A stretch of 64,000 bases of DNA from Stomorhina lunata (GCA_933228675.1 OW121742.1:17686489-17750488); one strand, 5' to 3'; shown: positions 22,201 to 29,733, numbered from the stretch's first letter. The notes: generated by a model not told the origin, from the sequence alone. A program made the numbers and translations.

Positions 22201-23341
22201 AATGGCTCCAGTAACCTCCGCCTGTGTGGCCATACCCACCGAAGTGCCTAGCTATGTTAATTTACAACCCAACTACTCAAATGCCATGTCTATTTTAGAT
22301 CCTCAATATCAATTAGCTGCACAAAGCGGTCATCATAATATGCTCATGGAAATTGATAATAGCGATATGGTCCACAACAGTATTACTAATCAGCAGACGC
22401 AAAACTCTTACCAGCCAATTTCTAATAGCGTTACTGTAGCCCAGGATGTTATGCCTCTACAAGAGAATATAGAAGACTTATTAAGAGGTAATTATAGTAG
22501 TGATGATGATATGGAAACCGAATCCCTACTCAATGATATTCTAATGACCATTGACAATAACACAAGCCTATTGCAAGAAACTCTTCAGCAGGCTAATGAC
22601 GTGCCTACCGATGGTTCGGGACTCATAGAAGTTGATTTGCGTAATAACAAGCCGACTTTAAAACAAATTACAGCCGATGCTGGCATCTGCAGCTGTACAA
22701 ATTGTAAATGTGATAAAACCAAAAATTGTCAAGGTGGTTGCACCTCAGAGACTCCTTGTGGCAAAAAGCCTACAAATGGCAAAGATGTTAAAGGTGGTGG
22801 TTGTTGCTCAAATAAAAAGAAAGCAAATAAACCTTTAAGTAAACGTGAAAAGGAAATGAATCAAAACATAGAAGATGTGGCCATGTTATTGCAAAATCTA
22901 GCTTCAATGGGTAGTGACAAAAAAAGTGGTGGTTGCTGTAGTGGCGGTATTGGAAATAATACAGCCCCTGCAGCTGCTAAGTCTTCCTGCTGTTCAGAAC
23001 AAACCACTAAACATGCAAGCTCTTCTACTTGCTGTTCAAAACCTACTCCGGCTATCTCATCTGGCTGTTGTTCCTCAGAGAAACCTTTACCAACGAAAAC
23101 AAGCTCATGTTGTTCTTCTCCCACTTCTACAGACTCAAAACTGATGCCACCACCCTCATCCGCTAACACAAAAGCTCTGAAAAGTGCTACTTGCACATGC
23201 AAGAGTCCATCTGAAGGTGTTGCCAATGGCTGTTGCGTTGTTATATGCATTAAAACTTTGCAAGCCTTGCGTAAAGTTTTAAATCGCAAAAATTTAAATC
23301 TTATGCTTTGTCCCCAAAACCAAAGCAACCAAAATAATTGA
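2922..23341 (+). CDS. MTF-1: Metal-responsive transcription factor 1 (MTF-1), four coding exons
   Basis: Zinc-sensing transcription factor that binds metal response elements and activates metallothionein and metal transport genes in the nucleus. Coding exons read 2922-4225, 20119-20219, 21234-21384 and 21457-23341, giving 1146 residues with every junction in phase and GT-AG ends. The exon 1/2 join uses donor AG|GTAGTT and the acceptor ending TTTAGAG, which keeps the frame into [11 protein letters not shown]. Residues 1-434 are low-complexity (Q, N, S, T rich) and poorly conserved. Six C2H2 fingers span about residues 445-612 and start with CNYENC. About residues 930-947 hold [18 protein letters not shown], which matches the copper-cluster motif known in Drosophila MTF-1. 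The C-terminus has further Cys-pair clusters. Intron 1 is about 15.9 kb and full of repeats. The TGA stop is followed by AATAAA 136 bp downstream. Identity is very secure; the exon 1 extent less so. Confidence 0.95.
4226..7618. other. MTF-1 intron 1, left part
   Basis: Non-coding intronic DNA following the donor at 4226. It is mostly unique-looking AT-rich sequence. A weak DINE-1/mini-me-like fragment lies at about 4880-5000. The segment around 5590-5650 resembles, in inverted orientation, a short block near 8980-9010 (the phrase CTATTGGACTATTAGTTTATGAGATATA and its reverse). No exon, RNA gene or intact element is evident. Confidence 0.5.
4880..5000. repeat. DINE-1/mini-me-like repeat fragment
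   Basis: Contains the ordered landmarks ACACACCACCATAGTTGGGAA, GGTTTGTGCTGTTG, AAAGCATAGATATATTAGTCT and a terminal TTATAC. These correspond to the start of the better preserved copies at 8183 and 50310 (ACCACCAAAGGTGG..., ACGCATAGAAATATTTGTCTTAG). It is short and diverged. Confidence 0.45.
7619..8089. mobile_element. MITE-like element with GGGTAAGTTCGGA inverted ends
   Basis: The left end reads GGGTAAGTTCGGAGAAAT and the right end, reverse-complemented, reads GGGTAAGTTCGGACAAAT, so the terminal inverted repeat is 17 of 18 bases. The interior of about 470 bp has no transposase. A related interior block, TTCCGTACAA...CCTACTCAATACTGGTT...AAATTTCCCCT, recurs at about 42481-42610. No clear target-site duplication is seen, so the superfamily is unassigned. 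Confidence 0.6.
8183..8850 (+). repeat. DINE-1/mini-me-like dispersed repeat, copy 1
   Basis: Starts near TTTTTATACCCACCACCACC and includes CTTTCTGAGTCGATTTAGCGATG followed by a GTCY-type tract (GTCAGTCCGTCTGGGCAGCTGGCTGGCTGG) and repeated AAATCGGTCCACATTTG phrases. A second copy with the same order of landmarks lies at about 50310-51030. The TATACCC start and GTCY microsatellite are typical of the DINE-1/mini-me group in Diptera; that family name is inference. Short ORFs at 8333 and 8417 lie inside the repeat and are not genes. Confidence 0.6.
8851..9649. other. MTF-1 intron 1, no recognisable feature
   Basis: AT-rich intronic DNA. A small hairpin, GTGGGACCATCAGACCCAC, is visible near 9248-9266. 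Nothing else stands out. Confidence 0.4.
9650..9830. mobile_element. Mariner-type end and tRNA B-box-like motif
   Basis: ATTAGGTGTACAACTTTGCT (9670s) closely matches ATTAGATGTACAACTTTGCT at about 10872, in the same orientation. The second copy abuts mariner transposase remnants, so this is probably a mariner terminal sequence. Just downstream, GGTTCGAGCCC (about 9783) resembles a polymerase III B box, but no matching A box or cloverleaf can be drawn. The segment is a patchwork of remnants. Confidence 0.4.
10320..10861. repeat. Four imperfect copies of a 105-132 bp repeat with Helitron-like end
   Basis: Copies begin near 10366, 10498, 10602 and 10733. Each starts GTAAACTGTGCATTTGATCATG and carries GCGCATGAGCCGA (missing in the second), TTGGTATGACAAATTTCCGAC and AGGTGGCGCCA. 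Spacings are 132, 104 and 131 bp; the second copy has lost about 27 bp. The block ends with GCAACGCGCACAAGGTACAGCTAGT, and the terminal CTAG|T preceded by a GC-rich stretch resembles a Helitron/Helentron 3' end. That family assignment is tentative. Confidence 0.55.
10862..11340. pseudogene. Broken mariner transposase remnants in two orientations
   Basis: On the minus strand 10878-11090 encodes, across frames, a C-terminal mariner-like segment (IALKDPF, then [17 protein letters not shown]), ending in ATTAGATGTACAACTTTGCT near the element's end. On the plus strand about 11180-11300 encodes [20 protein letters not shown], corresponding to the mariner region around the third catalytic Asp (consensus YSPDL; the Asp is changed to Tyr here). 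Stops and frameshifts disrupt both parts. Opposite orientations indicate rearrangement or two insertions. No functional transposase is possible. Confidence 0.65.
11341..12705. other. MTF-1 intron 1, AT-rich, no recognisable feature
   Basis: AT-rich intronic sequence with long A and T runs (12200-12600). No open frame, repeat family or RNA fold is supported. Confidence 0.4.
12710..14058 (+). mobile_element. Unclassified DNA transposon with internal GTGACGGACGMTAC repeats
   Basis: Ends are perfect 10-bp inverted repeats, GGGCAAATCC at 12710-12719 and GGATTTGCCC at 14049-14058, each flanked by ATAT (12706-12709 and 14059-14062), a possible 4-bp target duplication. The interior carries five copies of GTGACGGACGMTAC, all in the same orientation, at 12723, 12900, 13091, 13558 and 13728, plus a partial copy at 13081. 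There is no transposase frame. Repeated subterminal motifs are typical transposase-binding sites, so this looks like a non-autonomous element of about 1.35 kb. The superfamily is not recognised. Confidence 0.6.
14117..15670. repeat. Direct repeats flanking the 29-bp array
   Basis: The phrase GGGACTTAATCCACTTTCAA (with variation) followed by AACAAATAAA occurs at about 14127-14160. It recurs at about 15560-15590 and, more diverged (GGGACATAAACCACTTTCAA), at about 15643-15665. A weaker trace lies at 15800. The array is thus embedded between copies of one short sequence. Unequal exchange or a transposon origin could produce this. Confidence 0.65.
14180..15515. repeat. 29-bp tandem array with higher-order structure
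   Basis: More than 40 units of TTTCCTATAAAAAGTAAATTT followed by TTGAAAAA, with an exact 29-bp step over long stretches. Variant units mark a larger periodicity. The GAAATTTTTTC variant occurs at 14495, 14872 and 15017, and the AATATCC variant at 14628 and 15150. The intervals 377, 145 and 522 bp are exact multiples of 29 (13, 5 and 18 units). A 522-bp (18-unit) block has therefore been duplicated. The array lies in MTF-1 intron 1. Confidence 0.9.
15671..17050. other. MTF-1 intron 1 with a retrotransposon tail
   Basis: Mostly featureless AT-rich DNA. The exception is 16622-16680, where GAGGCCCTATGCTCCACTGG is followed by GATCAATGATAACAGAAGAAGAAGAA. That is the 3' tail of the non-LTR family seen in reverse orientation at 20396, 47150 and 56040. 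Here it is on the plus strand and ends in (GAA)n. Confidence 0.55.
17051..17581. mobile_element. MITE-like element with 43-bp inverted ends
   Basis: The left end 17051-17093 (ACCAACATATCGAGCCCTTA...GATCGCAAGCGACA) and the right end 17539-17581 (TGTCGCTTACGATTATTTAA...GGGCTCGATATCTTGGT) are imperfect inverted repeats. A second internal GATCGTAAGCGACA lies at 17105-17118. The 531-bp interval has no coding potential. The superfamily is not identifiable from the ends. Confidence 0.6.
17582..18604. other. MTF-1 intron 1 with a short tandem duplication
   Basis: Two diverged copies of a 77-bp block occur at about 18088-18240 (AACTCTGGATCCACTTAAGG and AACTCTAGATTCATTCGAAGG, each followed by RACCAATGTTTT-like sequence). 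The ORF over 18306-18710 overlaps the start of the downstream retrotransposon remnant in the wrong frame and is not a gene. Confidence 0.4.
18605..18976 (+). pseudogene. Non-LTR retrotransposon ORF2 C-terminus, family 1
   Basis: The plus-strand frame encodes [12 protein letters not shown], then an in-frame TAA, then [21 protein letters not shown] terminal cysteine-histidine motif [20 protein letters not shown] follows, and the frame ends GINWLC and TAG at 18974-18976. The same order of motifs occurs in the minus-strand remnant at 35254-35860, which also retains an RNase H segment. This is the 3' end of a 5'-truncated, decayed element, probably of an RNase H-bearing clade such as I or LOA. Confidence 0.75.
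18977..20118. other. MTF-1 intron 1, right end
   Basis: Begins with a pyrimidine-rich stretch that may be the 3' UTR of the preceding retrotransposon remnant. It then becomes AT-rich unique-looking sequence up to the acceptor TTTAGAG before exon 2. No further gene or repeat is supported. Confidence 0.4.
20119..21384 (+). CDS. MTF-1: MTF-1 coding exons 2 and 3 (zinc fingers 1-3)
   Basis: Exon 2 (20119-20219) carries finger 1, CNYENC...HLKTH. Exon 3 (21234-21384) carries finger 2 (CPEEGC...H) and finger 3 (CDVGGC...), whose last part comes from exon 4. Exon 2 ends AAGG|GTAAG and exon 3 starts CAG|GTGAATATCG, together encoding the KGEYRFKCP linker. The 1 kb intron between them contains a non-LTR retrotransposon tail (20396-20440) and a 280-bp dispersed repeat. 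Confidence 0.95.
20396..20440 (-). repeat. 3' tail of non-LTR family 2
   Basis: TTCTGTTATCCTTGACTCCC followed by AGTGGAGCATAGGGCCTC is the reverse complement of the (GAA)-ended tail seen at 16622 and is shared with 47150 and 56040. Only the terminal 45 bp are present, consistent with extreme 5' truncation. It lies in MTF-1 intron 2. Confidence 0.6.
20701..20982. repeat. Dispersed 280-bp repeat R1, copy 1
   Basis: Similarity to 54888-55167 starts at AAAGTTKTACTGTA and ends at CAGTTTTA. It includes a GC-richer core, CCTTTCCTCGACGCGTTTCG, then GGTTNGTTAGGNCAT and TAATTCTAGACAGA. Boundaries are inferred from loss of similarity outside. A truncated piece of the left end occurs inside the array at about 42808-42851. 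No TIR or poly(A) is evident and the element type is unknown. Confidence 0.7.
21457..23341 (+). CDS. MTF-1: MTF-1 coding exon 4 (fingers 4-6, acidic and Cys-rich C-terminus)
   Basis: Begins in the codon for R of [13 protein letters not shown] and runs to TGA at 23339-23341. It has fingers 4-6 (CDQC, CPEDAC, CEETSC), then a basic stretch ([15 protein letters not shown], likely nuclear localisation). An acidic, methionine- and proline-containing region probably serves in activation. Next come the [18 protein letters not shown] cluster, at least eight CC pairs (GGGCCS, SGGCCS, SSCCS, STCCS, SGCCS, SSCCS, NGCC) and a CTC motif. The antisense ORF over 22861-23361 is a shadow of this cysteine- and serine-rich coding sequence. 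Confidence 0.97.
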
Positions 23342-23476
23342 TGAGGAGATAATTTATACAATTGTTATTTTTAAGTTTTTGTTTTTTTAGGTCTTTACAT
23401 TAACGAGTTAAATTTGTTTCCTTTTAATTATATATAATTCATATAATTTTTGTTCTTTTTTAACATCTAGATTGTA

Positions 23477-23482
23477 AATAAA
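23477..23482 (+). terminator. MTF-1 poly(A) signal AATAAA
   Basis: First canonical AATAAA after the MTF-1 stop codon, 136 bp downstream, in AT-rich sequence. Cleavage probably occurs 10-30 bp further on. Confidence 0.5.
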
Positions 23483-25103
23483 AAATTATTATTAACTTGC
23501 CAATTAAAAAAATGCATAAAAATAATTAATTAAATAATATTAAGAATGCAAGAAAATATGTTTTTGTGTCCTTTACCAAATTTTCTATTCAAATAAATAA
23601 TCTAAATTTATATACAAAAATAGTTGGACTACGTTATTGCTTCCCTCAAGAGTTAATGAAAAAAGGTAATTTAACTCAATTTAAATTTAATTTTCATCAT
23701 TTATTTTAATTTAAATTTAAAAAATACCAAACATGTTTGATATTTTTTTAATGTGAATCGATCGACGTGTAACTTTTTTTTGAACATGGGGAAAAAATTA
23801 AAATTTTTAATTGAAATTCCCTTCCACATAAAAATATTCTTCCCGTTAGTTTATAATAGGGGAATTACTTTATCGGGAAAAATAGGCTCACGGGGAATCG
23901 AACTCACAAAAAGTGATTGTAATTGGACTTTAATTATTAAGAACTTCAGATTATTGCATTTAAAATGTTAAAGCCGAACTCGCTGTACAAACCTGTTTAA
24001 GAGGCAGTAGGAAATGCAAAGGACCAAAAGCAACTAGTTGAAATAATTTACAGATCCCTTGATAGCATATTTGAATTCATCAATACATCCGGAGACTCCT
24101 AAAATTGTTTTTTGGCCCAAATTGCTCTATCTCTTCTAGTTTCCAAGGAAATCGAAGTTTTATATTTTCATATAAAAATTTTCAAAAAATTAACTTTTTG
24201 TACTAATTCTCGAATTTTTTTTAGTGAACACAGATTTTTGCTTAAATTGCTCTATCTCTTAGTTTCCAAGGAAATCGCAATTTTATATTTTCATATAAAA
24301 ATTTTCAAAAAATTAACTTTTAGTACGAATTTTGATTTTTTTTTTAGTGATCACAAATTGTTGCTTAAATGGCTCTATCTCTTCTAGTTTCCAAGGAAAT
24401 CGCAATTTTATATTTTCATATAAAAATTTTCAAAAAATTAACTTTTAGTACGAATTTTCGAATTTTTTTATGAATGGAAATATTTTTTAATTCTTCAGTA
24501 AAAACAAGCTTCTTTTGTACTTATAATGACTTCAGTAGCTCTAAAGGATTGGAAGCATCGCGTATCTTTCTGCTTTCAACCCGCAGATCTCCGGCCTTAG
24601 CCGTTTAGCCTGGGCGATGACGAATCACCTATTAGGTAAATCGATATATAAAACCTAAGAATTCAGACCAAGGACTGTAATTATTATATTGAAATCAAGC
24701 TAGAAACGAATGAAATTTTAATAAAAATTGTCTTACTGAAAACCAAAAAAATAACCAAAATTTGTATCTTTTAGTATATAAATTATATAGATGTATTACT
24801 TTTTAATAGTTATTGATTAAGTTTAAACTACATATGTCATAATTTTTATTAACAAAAATTAAGAGTTTAAATTTTTCTCATTCGCGCTTTACAAATGAAA
24901 GTAAAAGCTTTTCCCTAATTATATTTTTAATTAATGAATAAAATTGAGAAATTAAGTTTTGCGCATTAACGTTAATTACAACGTTTTTTTTCATTAATAT
25001 TTTAATTACAAAAAAAGAAACTAATTTTGGAATGAAACTTAAACTGAAAGTATTAATTGATGTTAAATACATATAAATCTCGTATAATGTCAACAGACAC
25101 CAT
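23483..25103. other. Convergent intergenic region between MTF-1 and Bet3
   Basis: AT-rich sequence between two convergent 3' ends. It holds a three-copy tandem repeat (24121-24470) and a GC-richer stretch at about 24545-24620 (CAACCCGCAGATCTCCGGCC) that folds into nothing convincing. The ORFs at 23753 and 24878 have no recognisable features. Confidence 0.5.
24121..24470. repeat. Three tandem copies of a ~124-bp repeat
   Basis: Units start at 24121, 24246 and 24369 with ATTGCTCTATCTCTTCTAGT or a close variant. Each continues TTCCAAGGAAATCG, then TATTTTCATATAAAAATTTT, AAAAAATTAACTTTTAGTAC and GAATTT. Copy 2 lacks three bases of TTCTAG. The ORF at 24112-24387 only reflects this repeat. Confidence 0.85.
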
Positions 25104-27163
25104 TTAATCTTCACCAGCAGGTATGGCATCCTCAAGGCGTCTTATAAACTTAACACGTATCTCAGTTACGTTATCTCCTTTTAGCTGATCCTTAAATTTT
25201 TGTAGAAAATGTTGTTTAGGAATAATATTATATTATATTAATGTAAATCAACTTGCCTGGACAAACCAGCATTGAACTTCTAATTGCACCATTTCTAAAG
25301 CGCCTCTGATACAACCGCTTATTATGGAACTATATCTTAAGTTAGTTAGATCGGGTGGTAACTCGACAAACTCTGTTAGGGGATTTGTTTCGAATTGCAG
25401 TGAAAATTCGTCTGAAGCTTGTGACCAGTTTGTTATAGTTGGTTGTATATTCAAATAGATGCGAAATGCTTGTTGAATACGATCTGCGGTTTCCCGCATT
25501 TCAAGGCAGCGTGATGCTGAGGTGCGTGCCAAAAAGTCTTCAATTAAACGCATGCCCATATTGTAGCCAATACGTTCCAGTTGTTTATTGACATCTTCAA
25601 CATTCTCCAAGTCACGTAGCATCTGAGTCACCAACGCTCCATATGTAAGTGTTAAAAATTCGGAATTCTAAACAGCAGTGAGGGAATGAGTGAATGAATT
25701 TGTTTTTCTCGAGCCATGGGTTTGTTAATTACAGTATAAGATTTAATATTAAGACTTAAACTTAACTTAGGGCTAAATTGTATTTACAGCATCGTATGTT
25801 CTATACGAATATGACGAGTTTGAGGAGGCGGGACAATGATTAATAACTATAGGCGCTCCAATGAGCGCATGCTGATGTTACTTAATTGCTGTTATAGTTA
25901 TGTTGGGATTAGGTGTTGTAGTGCTAGGGTTGGGGTGATGTGGTGCTATAACACGGGGTGGTGCTCGCGGCACTGAGGCCCTAGATAGTTGTATCGTATG
26001 CTGATGTTCCTCATGACCCGCCCCCTGCTGCAGATCACCCTTTTCTTGTGCAGAATGAAAGCGGCCACCCTCACCACGTACTCGATTCATGGCATGACGA
26101 TGTCGTGACTCATGCAAATATTTGGAACGCTCCTTGGGAATGCGTGATTCCAATTTGGCACGAGCTTGACGCCTTACAAGTATGCGTTTGTATTGTTTAG
26201 CATTAACATATAAAGGCTCCTCTTCAGGTTCTGCTGCTTGTGTATCTTCTGAAGATGTGGCTGTAACCGAATCAGCTGTTACCGGGGAACTTGAAGTATT
26301 TGTCGAGGTGTTGCTGGAATTTTGGGCTTGAGTTGTAACTGTAACAGGAGCCGGTGTTGAAACTCTGACAGTTGTGTTGTTGTTATTTTGGTTTGCTACA
26401 CCAGCTGTGGCTAATTGATTGGCTGTGGACTGGGGCATCATTATGATTTGTTGAGCTAAGGGACTACTAGTGCCGGTGGCATTTGTCGTATTAGCTTGGG
26501 ATTGTGGTTGAGCTGCTGCTATTTGCATAATTTGACCATTTATATTTATAAATTGTGGGTGTATAGCTTGTATTGTATTATTTCCACTTTCAGCACCTGC
26601 CAAAACATTTGGTTGGTAGAATAAAGTCTGACCATCGGGTAACTGCATGAGTTGCATAGGTTGAGCAGTCTGCTGGTGTTGTTGCAACATTATTTGATTT
26701 CCCTGCAGCGGTATTATTTGTGGTTGGAGACCCGCAATCTGCTGACCGGACTGTTGGCCGATAATAATTTGTGCGGGTCCACCGGCTGTGGTCATAACTG
26801 GCATTGGTATTACTTGTATTTGGTTTGAACCCACGTTATTGCTGCTGGTATTCATTGGTTGGTCCGTGTTTCCCTGTTGCTGCTGTTGCGATATTTGGTT
26901 TGTGGCACTACTTTCCATGTCCGTATATTATTTTACTCTCCTTTAGTTCTCAATAATTCACTTGCGTGGTTATGGGATGAGTTCTTTTGTGCCGGAACCG
27001 AACTACTGTAAAATCGTATGGAAACTTGGTTTTATCGAGGGTGGCCACTCTTCAAATTCTACAAATTTATGCTACTGCAAAAAACAAATAATCCTAACCA
27101 TTACGCCGTTTTGGCAAAACTTACCACTTTTTTAGCATCTAATCTGGAAGCTTGGCGAGACAT
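25104..27163 (-). CDS. Bet3: TRAPP complex subunit 3 (TRAPPC3/Bet3), three exons
   Basis: Core subunit of the TRAPP tethering complexes, which act as exchange factor for Rab1/Ypt1 in ER-Golgi traffic. Minus-strand coding exons are 27163-27125 ([13 protein letters not shown]), 25667-25257 and 25190-25104, giving 178 residues, the family's usual length. [58 protein letters not shown] and the ending [12 protein letters not shown] are typical of Bet3. Cys67 corresponds to the conserved acylated cysteine of the family. Intron 1 (1.46 kb) contains the whole Nf-YA coding sequence on the same strand. Intron 2 (25191-25256) has a GC donor, CAG|GCAAGT, with a normal TTTAAG acceptor; only this join restores FVQDQLKGDN. 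The 5' end is divergent to Txl, 403 bp apart. Confidence 0.95.
25878..26918 (-). CDS. Nf-YA: Nuclear transcription factor Y subunit alpha, nested in Bet3 intron 1
   Basis: Sequence-specific subunit of the heterotrimeric CCAAT-binding factor NF-Y. The intronless 346-residue frame begins [15 protein letters not shown]. Residues 1-230 are rich in Gln, Asn, Thr and hydrophobic residues, as in the NF-YA activation domain. About residues 233-295 form the conserved core. [20 protein letters not shown] is the helix that contacts [28 protein letters not shown] is the linker, and [16 protein letters not shown] binds the CCAAT box. The C-terminal tail is short and low-complexity. The gene lies on the same strand as Bet3, wholly within its first intron. 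Its ATG is 207 bp downstream of the Bet3 exon 1 end, so a promoter or leader exon may be shared. No canonical AATAAA was found close after the stop. Confidence 0.96.
   Translation of the reverse strand: MESSATNQISQQQQQGNTDQPMNTSSNNVGSNQIQVIPMPVMTTAGGPAQIIIGQQSGQQIAGLQPQIIPLQGNQIMLQQHQQTAQPMQLMQLPDGQTLFYQPNVLAGAESGNNTIQAIHPQFININGQIMQIAAAQPQSQANTTNATGTSSPLAQQIIMMPQSTANQLATAGVANQNNNNTTVRVSTPAPVTVTTQAQNSSNTSTNTSSSPVTADSVTATSSEDTQAAEPEEEPLYVNAKQYKRILVRRQARAKLESRIPKERSKYLHESRHRHAMNRVRGEGGRFHSAQEKGDLQQGAGHEEHQHTIQLSRASVPRAPPRVIAPHHPNPSTTTPNPNITITAIK
27125..27163 (-). CDS. Bet3: Bet3 coding exon 1 (13 codons)
   Basis: ATG at 27163-27161 opens [13 protein letters not shown] and ends at GTG|GTAAGT. 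The peptide matches the start of fly Bet3, and the phase-0 join to AG|AATTCCGAA (25667) gives KKVNSEF. It is separated from exon 2 by the Nf-YA gene, so it is easily missed. A second potential acceptor, TTTTTTGCAG at 27075, lies only 50 bp beyond the donor and could link this exon to the Nf-YA leader. Confidence 0.93.
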
Positions 27164-27566
27164 ATTTCATATATTTCACTGACTTTGGTAATTAAACTTT
27201 AAAATTATTACACTTTTGTTAATATTCTCTGCGTTTAAAAGCTTTAATTTATTATTTTAATTTTACACCCCTCAAATGCAATGGAAAAAATTTACGATTA
27301 ATAAACTAATGAGTGCGGTGTGTTCAGTGTGTCAATGTAATTTGCAAAGAGTGTTCAGTGAATTAAGGTATTACCATATTAAAAAACAACTTTAATAAAA
27401 TGTTGGCAGTGCTCTGCAGACGTCATTTGTTATTTTTTGACAACTGCAAGAAGAAGCATTTGCTTGTCATTCTTGATTTAATATTGTGAAAGAAAACAGA
27501 GTAGAATAATTACAGATTTTATTTAGCAAAAGTCCGGAATTGTTAAAAATATTCAATAATTCGAAA
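27164..27566. promoter_or_regulatory. Divergent promoter region of Bet3/Nf-YA and Txl
   Basis: The 403 bp between the Bet3 and Txl start codons must hold both 5' UTRs and promoters. Visible motifs are a CRE-like GACGTCAT near 27420 and a repeated GTGTTCAGTG (about 27320 and 27350). No clear TATA box at a convincing distance or CCAAT box is seen. Confidence 0.5.
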
Positions 27567-29471
27567 ATGTCTGTACGTGTAATTAATGATGAAGCCCACT
27601 TCCAAACTGAATTGGCTGCTGCGGGTATTCGTTTGGTTGTGGTAGATTTTACGGCGACTTGGTAAGCTAAACTTGGAATAACATGGACTTTAAAAATGTA
27701 ATCTTATTTTTGGACTATTAAAAAATTCCAGGTGTGGACCATGTCAACGTATTGCTCCACATTTTGAGATGTTACCAGCCAAATTTCCTAAAGCCATATT
27801 CCTAAAGGTTGATGTTGATAAATGTCAGGATACTGCCTCCAGTCAAGGGGTTTCAGCCATGCCTACATTTATTTTCTATAGAAACAGAGTAAATATACCG
27901 AGTATTCTTTACATGGAAAAACAATTTACTAAAATATTTTAATTTCTAGACCAAAATCGATCGCATACAAGGAGCAGATGTTAATGCCCTGGAAGCAAAA
28001 ATTCAGGAACATATCGGTACTAGTGGTGGCGATGAAACTTTTGAAGATTATGGACAGGGATTGGTAAATATCAAAAACTTATATTAGAATTTTGTGAGAT
28101 TCTTAGAATGAGGGTCAGGTTATGAACTCCCTAGAGTGTAGGTTATGTGAACATCTCGAATTTTCATTACATCGTGACTCAATTTGGGGGTCATGGTCTG
28201 TGTAGAAAAGGTAAGATGAGAAAACTGGTAGTAATTGTGATTGCCTTTATGATCCTTTTAAATAGAGAAGGAATAGAAATAATAGAAAAAGATATAATAA
28301 AATCTTCAGAAGAAAGAATAGAAGTGATGTTAAAATAGTTAGATGGTCACGTTGTTGTTGTAACTGCAATATTATTGATAATATCCCAAAAGTATCAGTC
28401 CTTGGTCAGAATGTTACGATATTCCGAGACGATTAGGTACAATGAACCGACTGCCGTGGGAACGTAATGATGGTCACAAAATCGAAATAATTACTTAAAT
28501 ACTTAATAAAATAAATTTCCGTTAATAAAAAGAAATTGCTGCTCAACTCTGTTTCACTCAACCAAATTATATTTTTTATATTGCGGAATACATTCAACCG
28601 AAAGAAATTTAAAATTAATCGAAACACAGAATACGAAAATTGTCAGAATTTCTATCTCATGCATTTCCTTAGATTTTTCTTTTCTGTTATCCATGACTCC
28701 TCAATTTCCTTAGTTGGTAGGACCATATTATGTAGGTGCAATTGACTGCATTGACTAGGAAAACAGCAGACACTTATCATGAACATAGGTCATGATAAGT
28801 TAGGTCATTGTAGCTAACTTTCTTTACTAATTTTAGATGTGATACTTGTACTTGTAAAAAAAGAAATCACCGTTGCCTAGTGTAAGTAAACAACTTTTAT
28901 TTTACAGATGGAAATAAATACATTTATTTCAAAACAAGAATGTGAATGCCTCAATGAAGCCGATGATCATCCTATGACCCACTGTTTAACCTCAAATGGT
29001 GGATTTTTGCAATCAGACTGTGATGAACAATTGATTTTGTCAATCACTTTCAATCAATTGGTTAAAATACATTCGTTAAAATTCAAAGCTCCCCCACAAT
29101 TGGGTCCAAAAGAAATAAAAATCTTCATTAATCAACCAAGAACTATTGATTTTGATCAGGCTGAATCCATGACAAGTGTACAAGACCTGGCGTATGTATT
29201 TTTTAAAGTAATTACACATTTTCTATTTTTTATTATATAAAAAATTATATTATTTAGATTGGAAGCTAAGGATTTGGACAAAGGAAATCCAGTCCCATTG
29301 CGTTTTGTTAAATTCCAAAGTGTACAGAATATACAGATTTTTGTGAGAAACAATCAATCGGGCGGTGAAGTTACTCAACTAGATTATTTGGGTTTTATTG
29401 GATCGCCCATTATGACTACCAAAATGAATGATTTTAAGCGTGTTGCTGGCAAAAAAGGCGAAAGTCATTAG
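27567..29471 (+). CDS. Txl: Thioredoxin-like protein 1 (TXNL1/Txl), five exons
   Basis: Redox-active thioredoxin fused to a PITH domain; in other animals it associates with the 26S proteasome. Coding exons 27567-27661, 27732-27888, 27950-28063, 28908-29191 and 29258-29471 join in phase, all with GT-AG ends, giving 287 residues. Residues 1-105 form the thioredoxin fold with active site WCGPC at 32-36 and the cis-Pro loop SAMPTFIFYRN. Residues about 118-287 are the PITH domain, from MEINTFISKQECECLNEADD through GGEVTQLDYLGFIGSPIMTT, ending KRVAGKKGESH. The Trp codon of WCGPC is split by intron 1. Intron 3 is longer (844 bp) and contains a short tail-like fragment of a non-LTR element near 28680. 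The AATAAA lies 60 bp after the stop, and the gene is convergent with COASY. Confidence 0.96.
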
Positions 29472-29530
29472 TTATATATAACTTTTGTACAACTATTAAC
29501 ACCAGACAAGCATATTGATAAAAGAAAAAG

Positions 29531-29536
29531 AATAAA
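29531..29536 (+). terminator. Txl poly(A) signal AATAAA
   Basis: Canonical hexamer 60 bp after the Txl TAG stop and about 200 bp before the convergent COASY stop codon. Confidence 0.5.
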
Positions 29537-29681
29537 TAATTTAACACTAAATTAAACAAGAAATTTGTAACAAATTTATTAATATGTACTGTTAATCAAT
29601 AGTTTCCATTTTCCAGGTACTATACATAAAATAACTTTATGTATAATTGTATATTATTGCATTTTATGGTATACTAATATC

Positions 29682-29687
29682 TTTTAT
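29682..29687 (-). terminator. COASY poly(A) signal AATAAA (minus strand)
   Basis: TTTATT on the plus strand, 47 bp downstream of the COASY stop on its own strand. Together with the Txl signal it leaves roughly 150 bp between the two convergent transcript ends. Confidence 0.45.
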
Positions 29688-29733
29688 TTTCCGTCAATTT
29701 CTCAATATGAGTAAATTTTGAAAAATATTTTTT

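Noticed and set aside
22861..23361. 166-codon antisense frame over MTF-1 exon 4
   Set aside because: The sense strand encodes the conserved MTF-1 tail; the antisense frame is a compositional shadow of its TGT/TGC- and TCT-rich codons.
24545..24640. GC-richer patch that might be a structured RNA or tRNA
   Set aside because: No consistent cloverleaf or long stem could be drawn and no polymerase III terminator follows in a suitable place.
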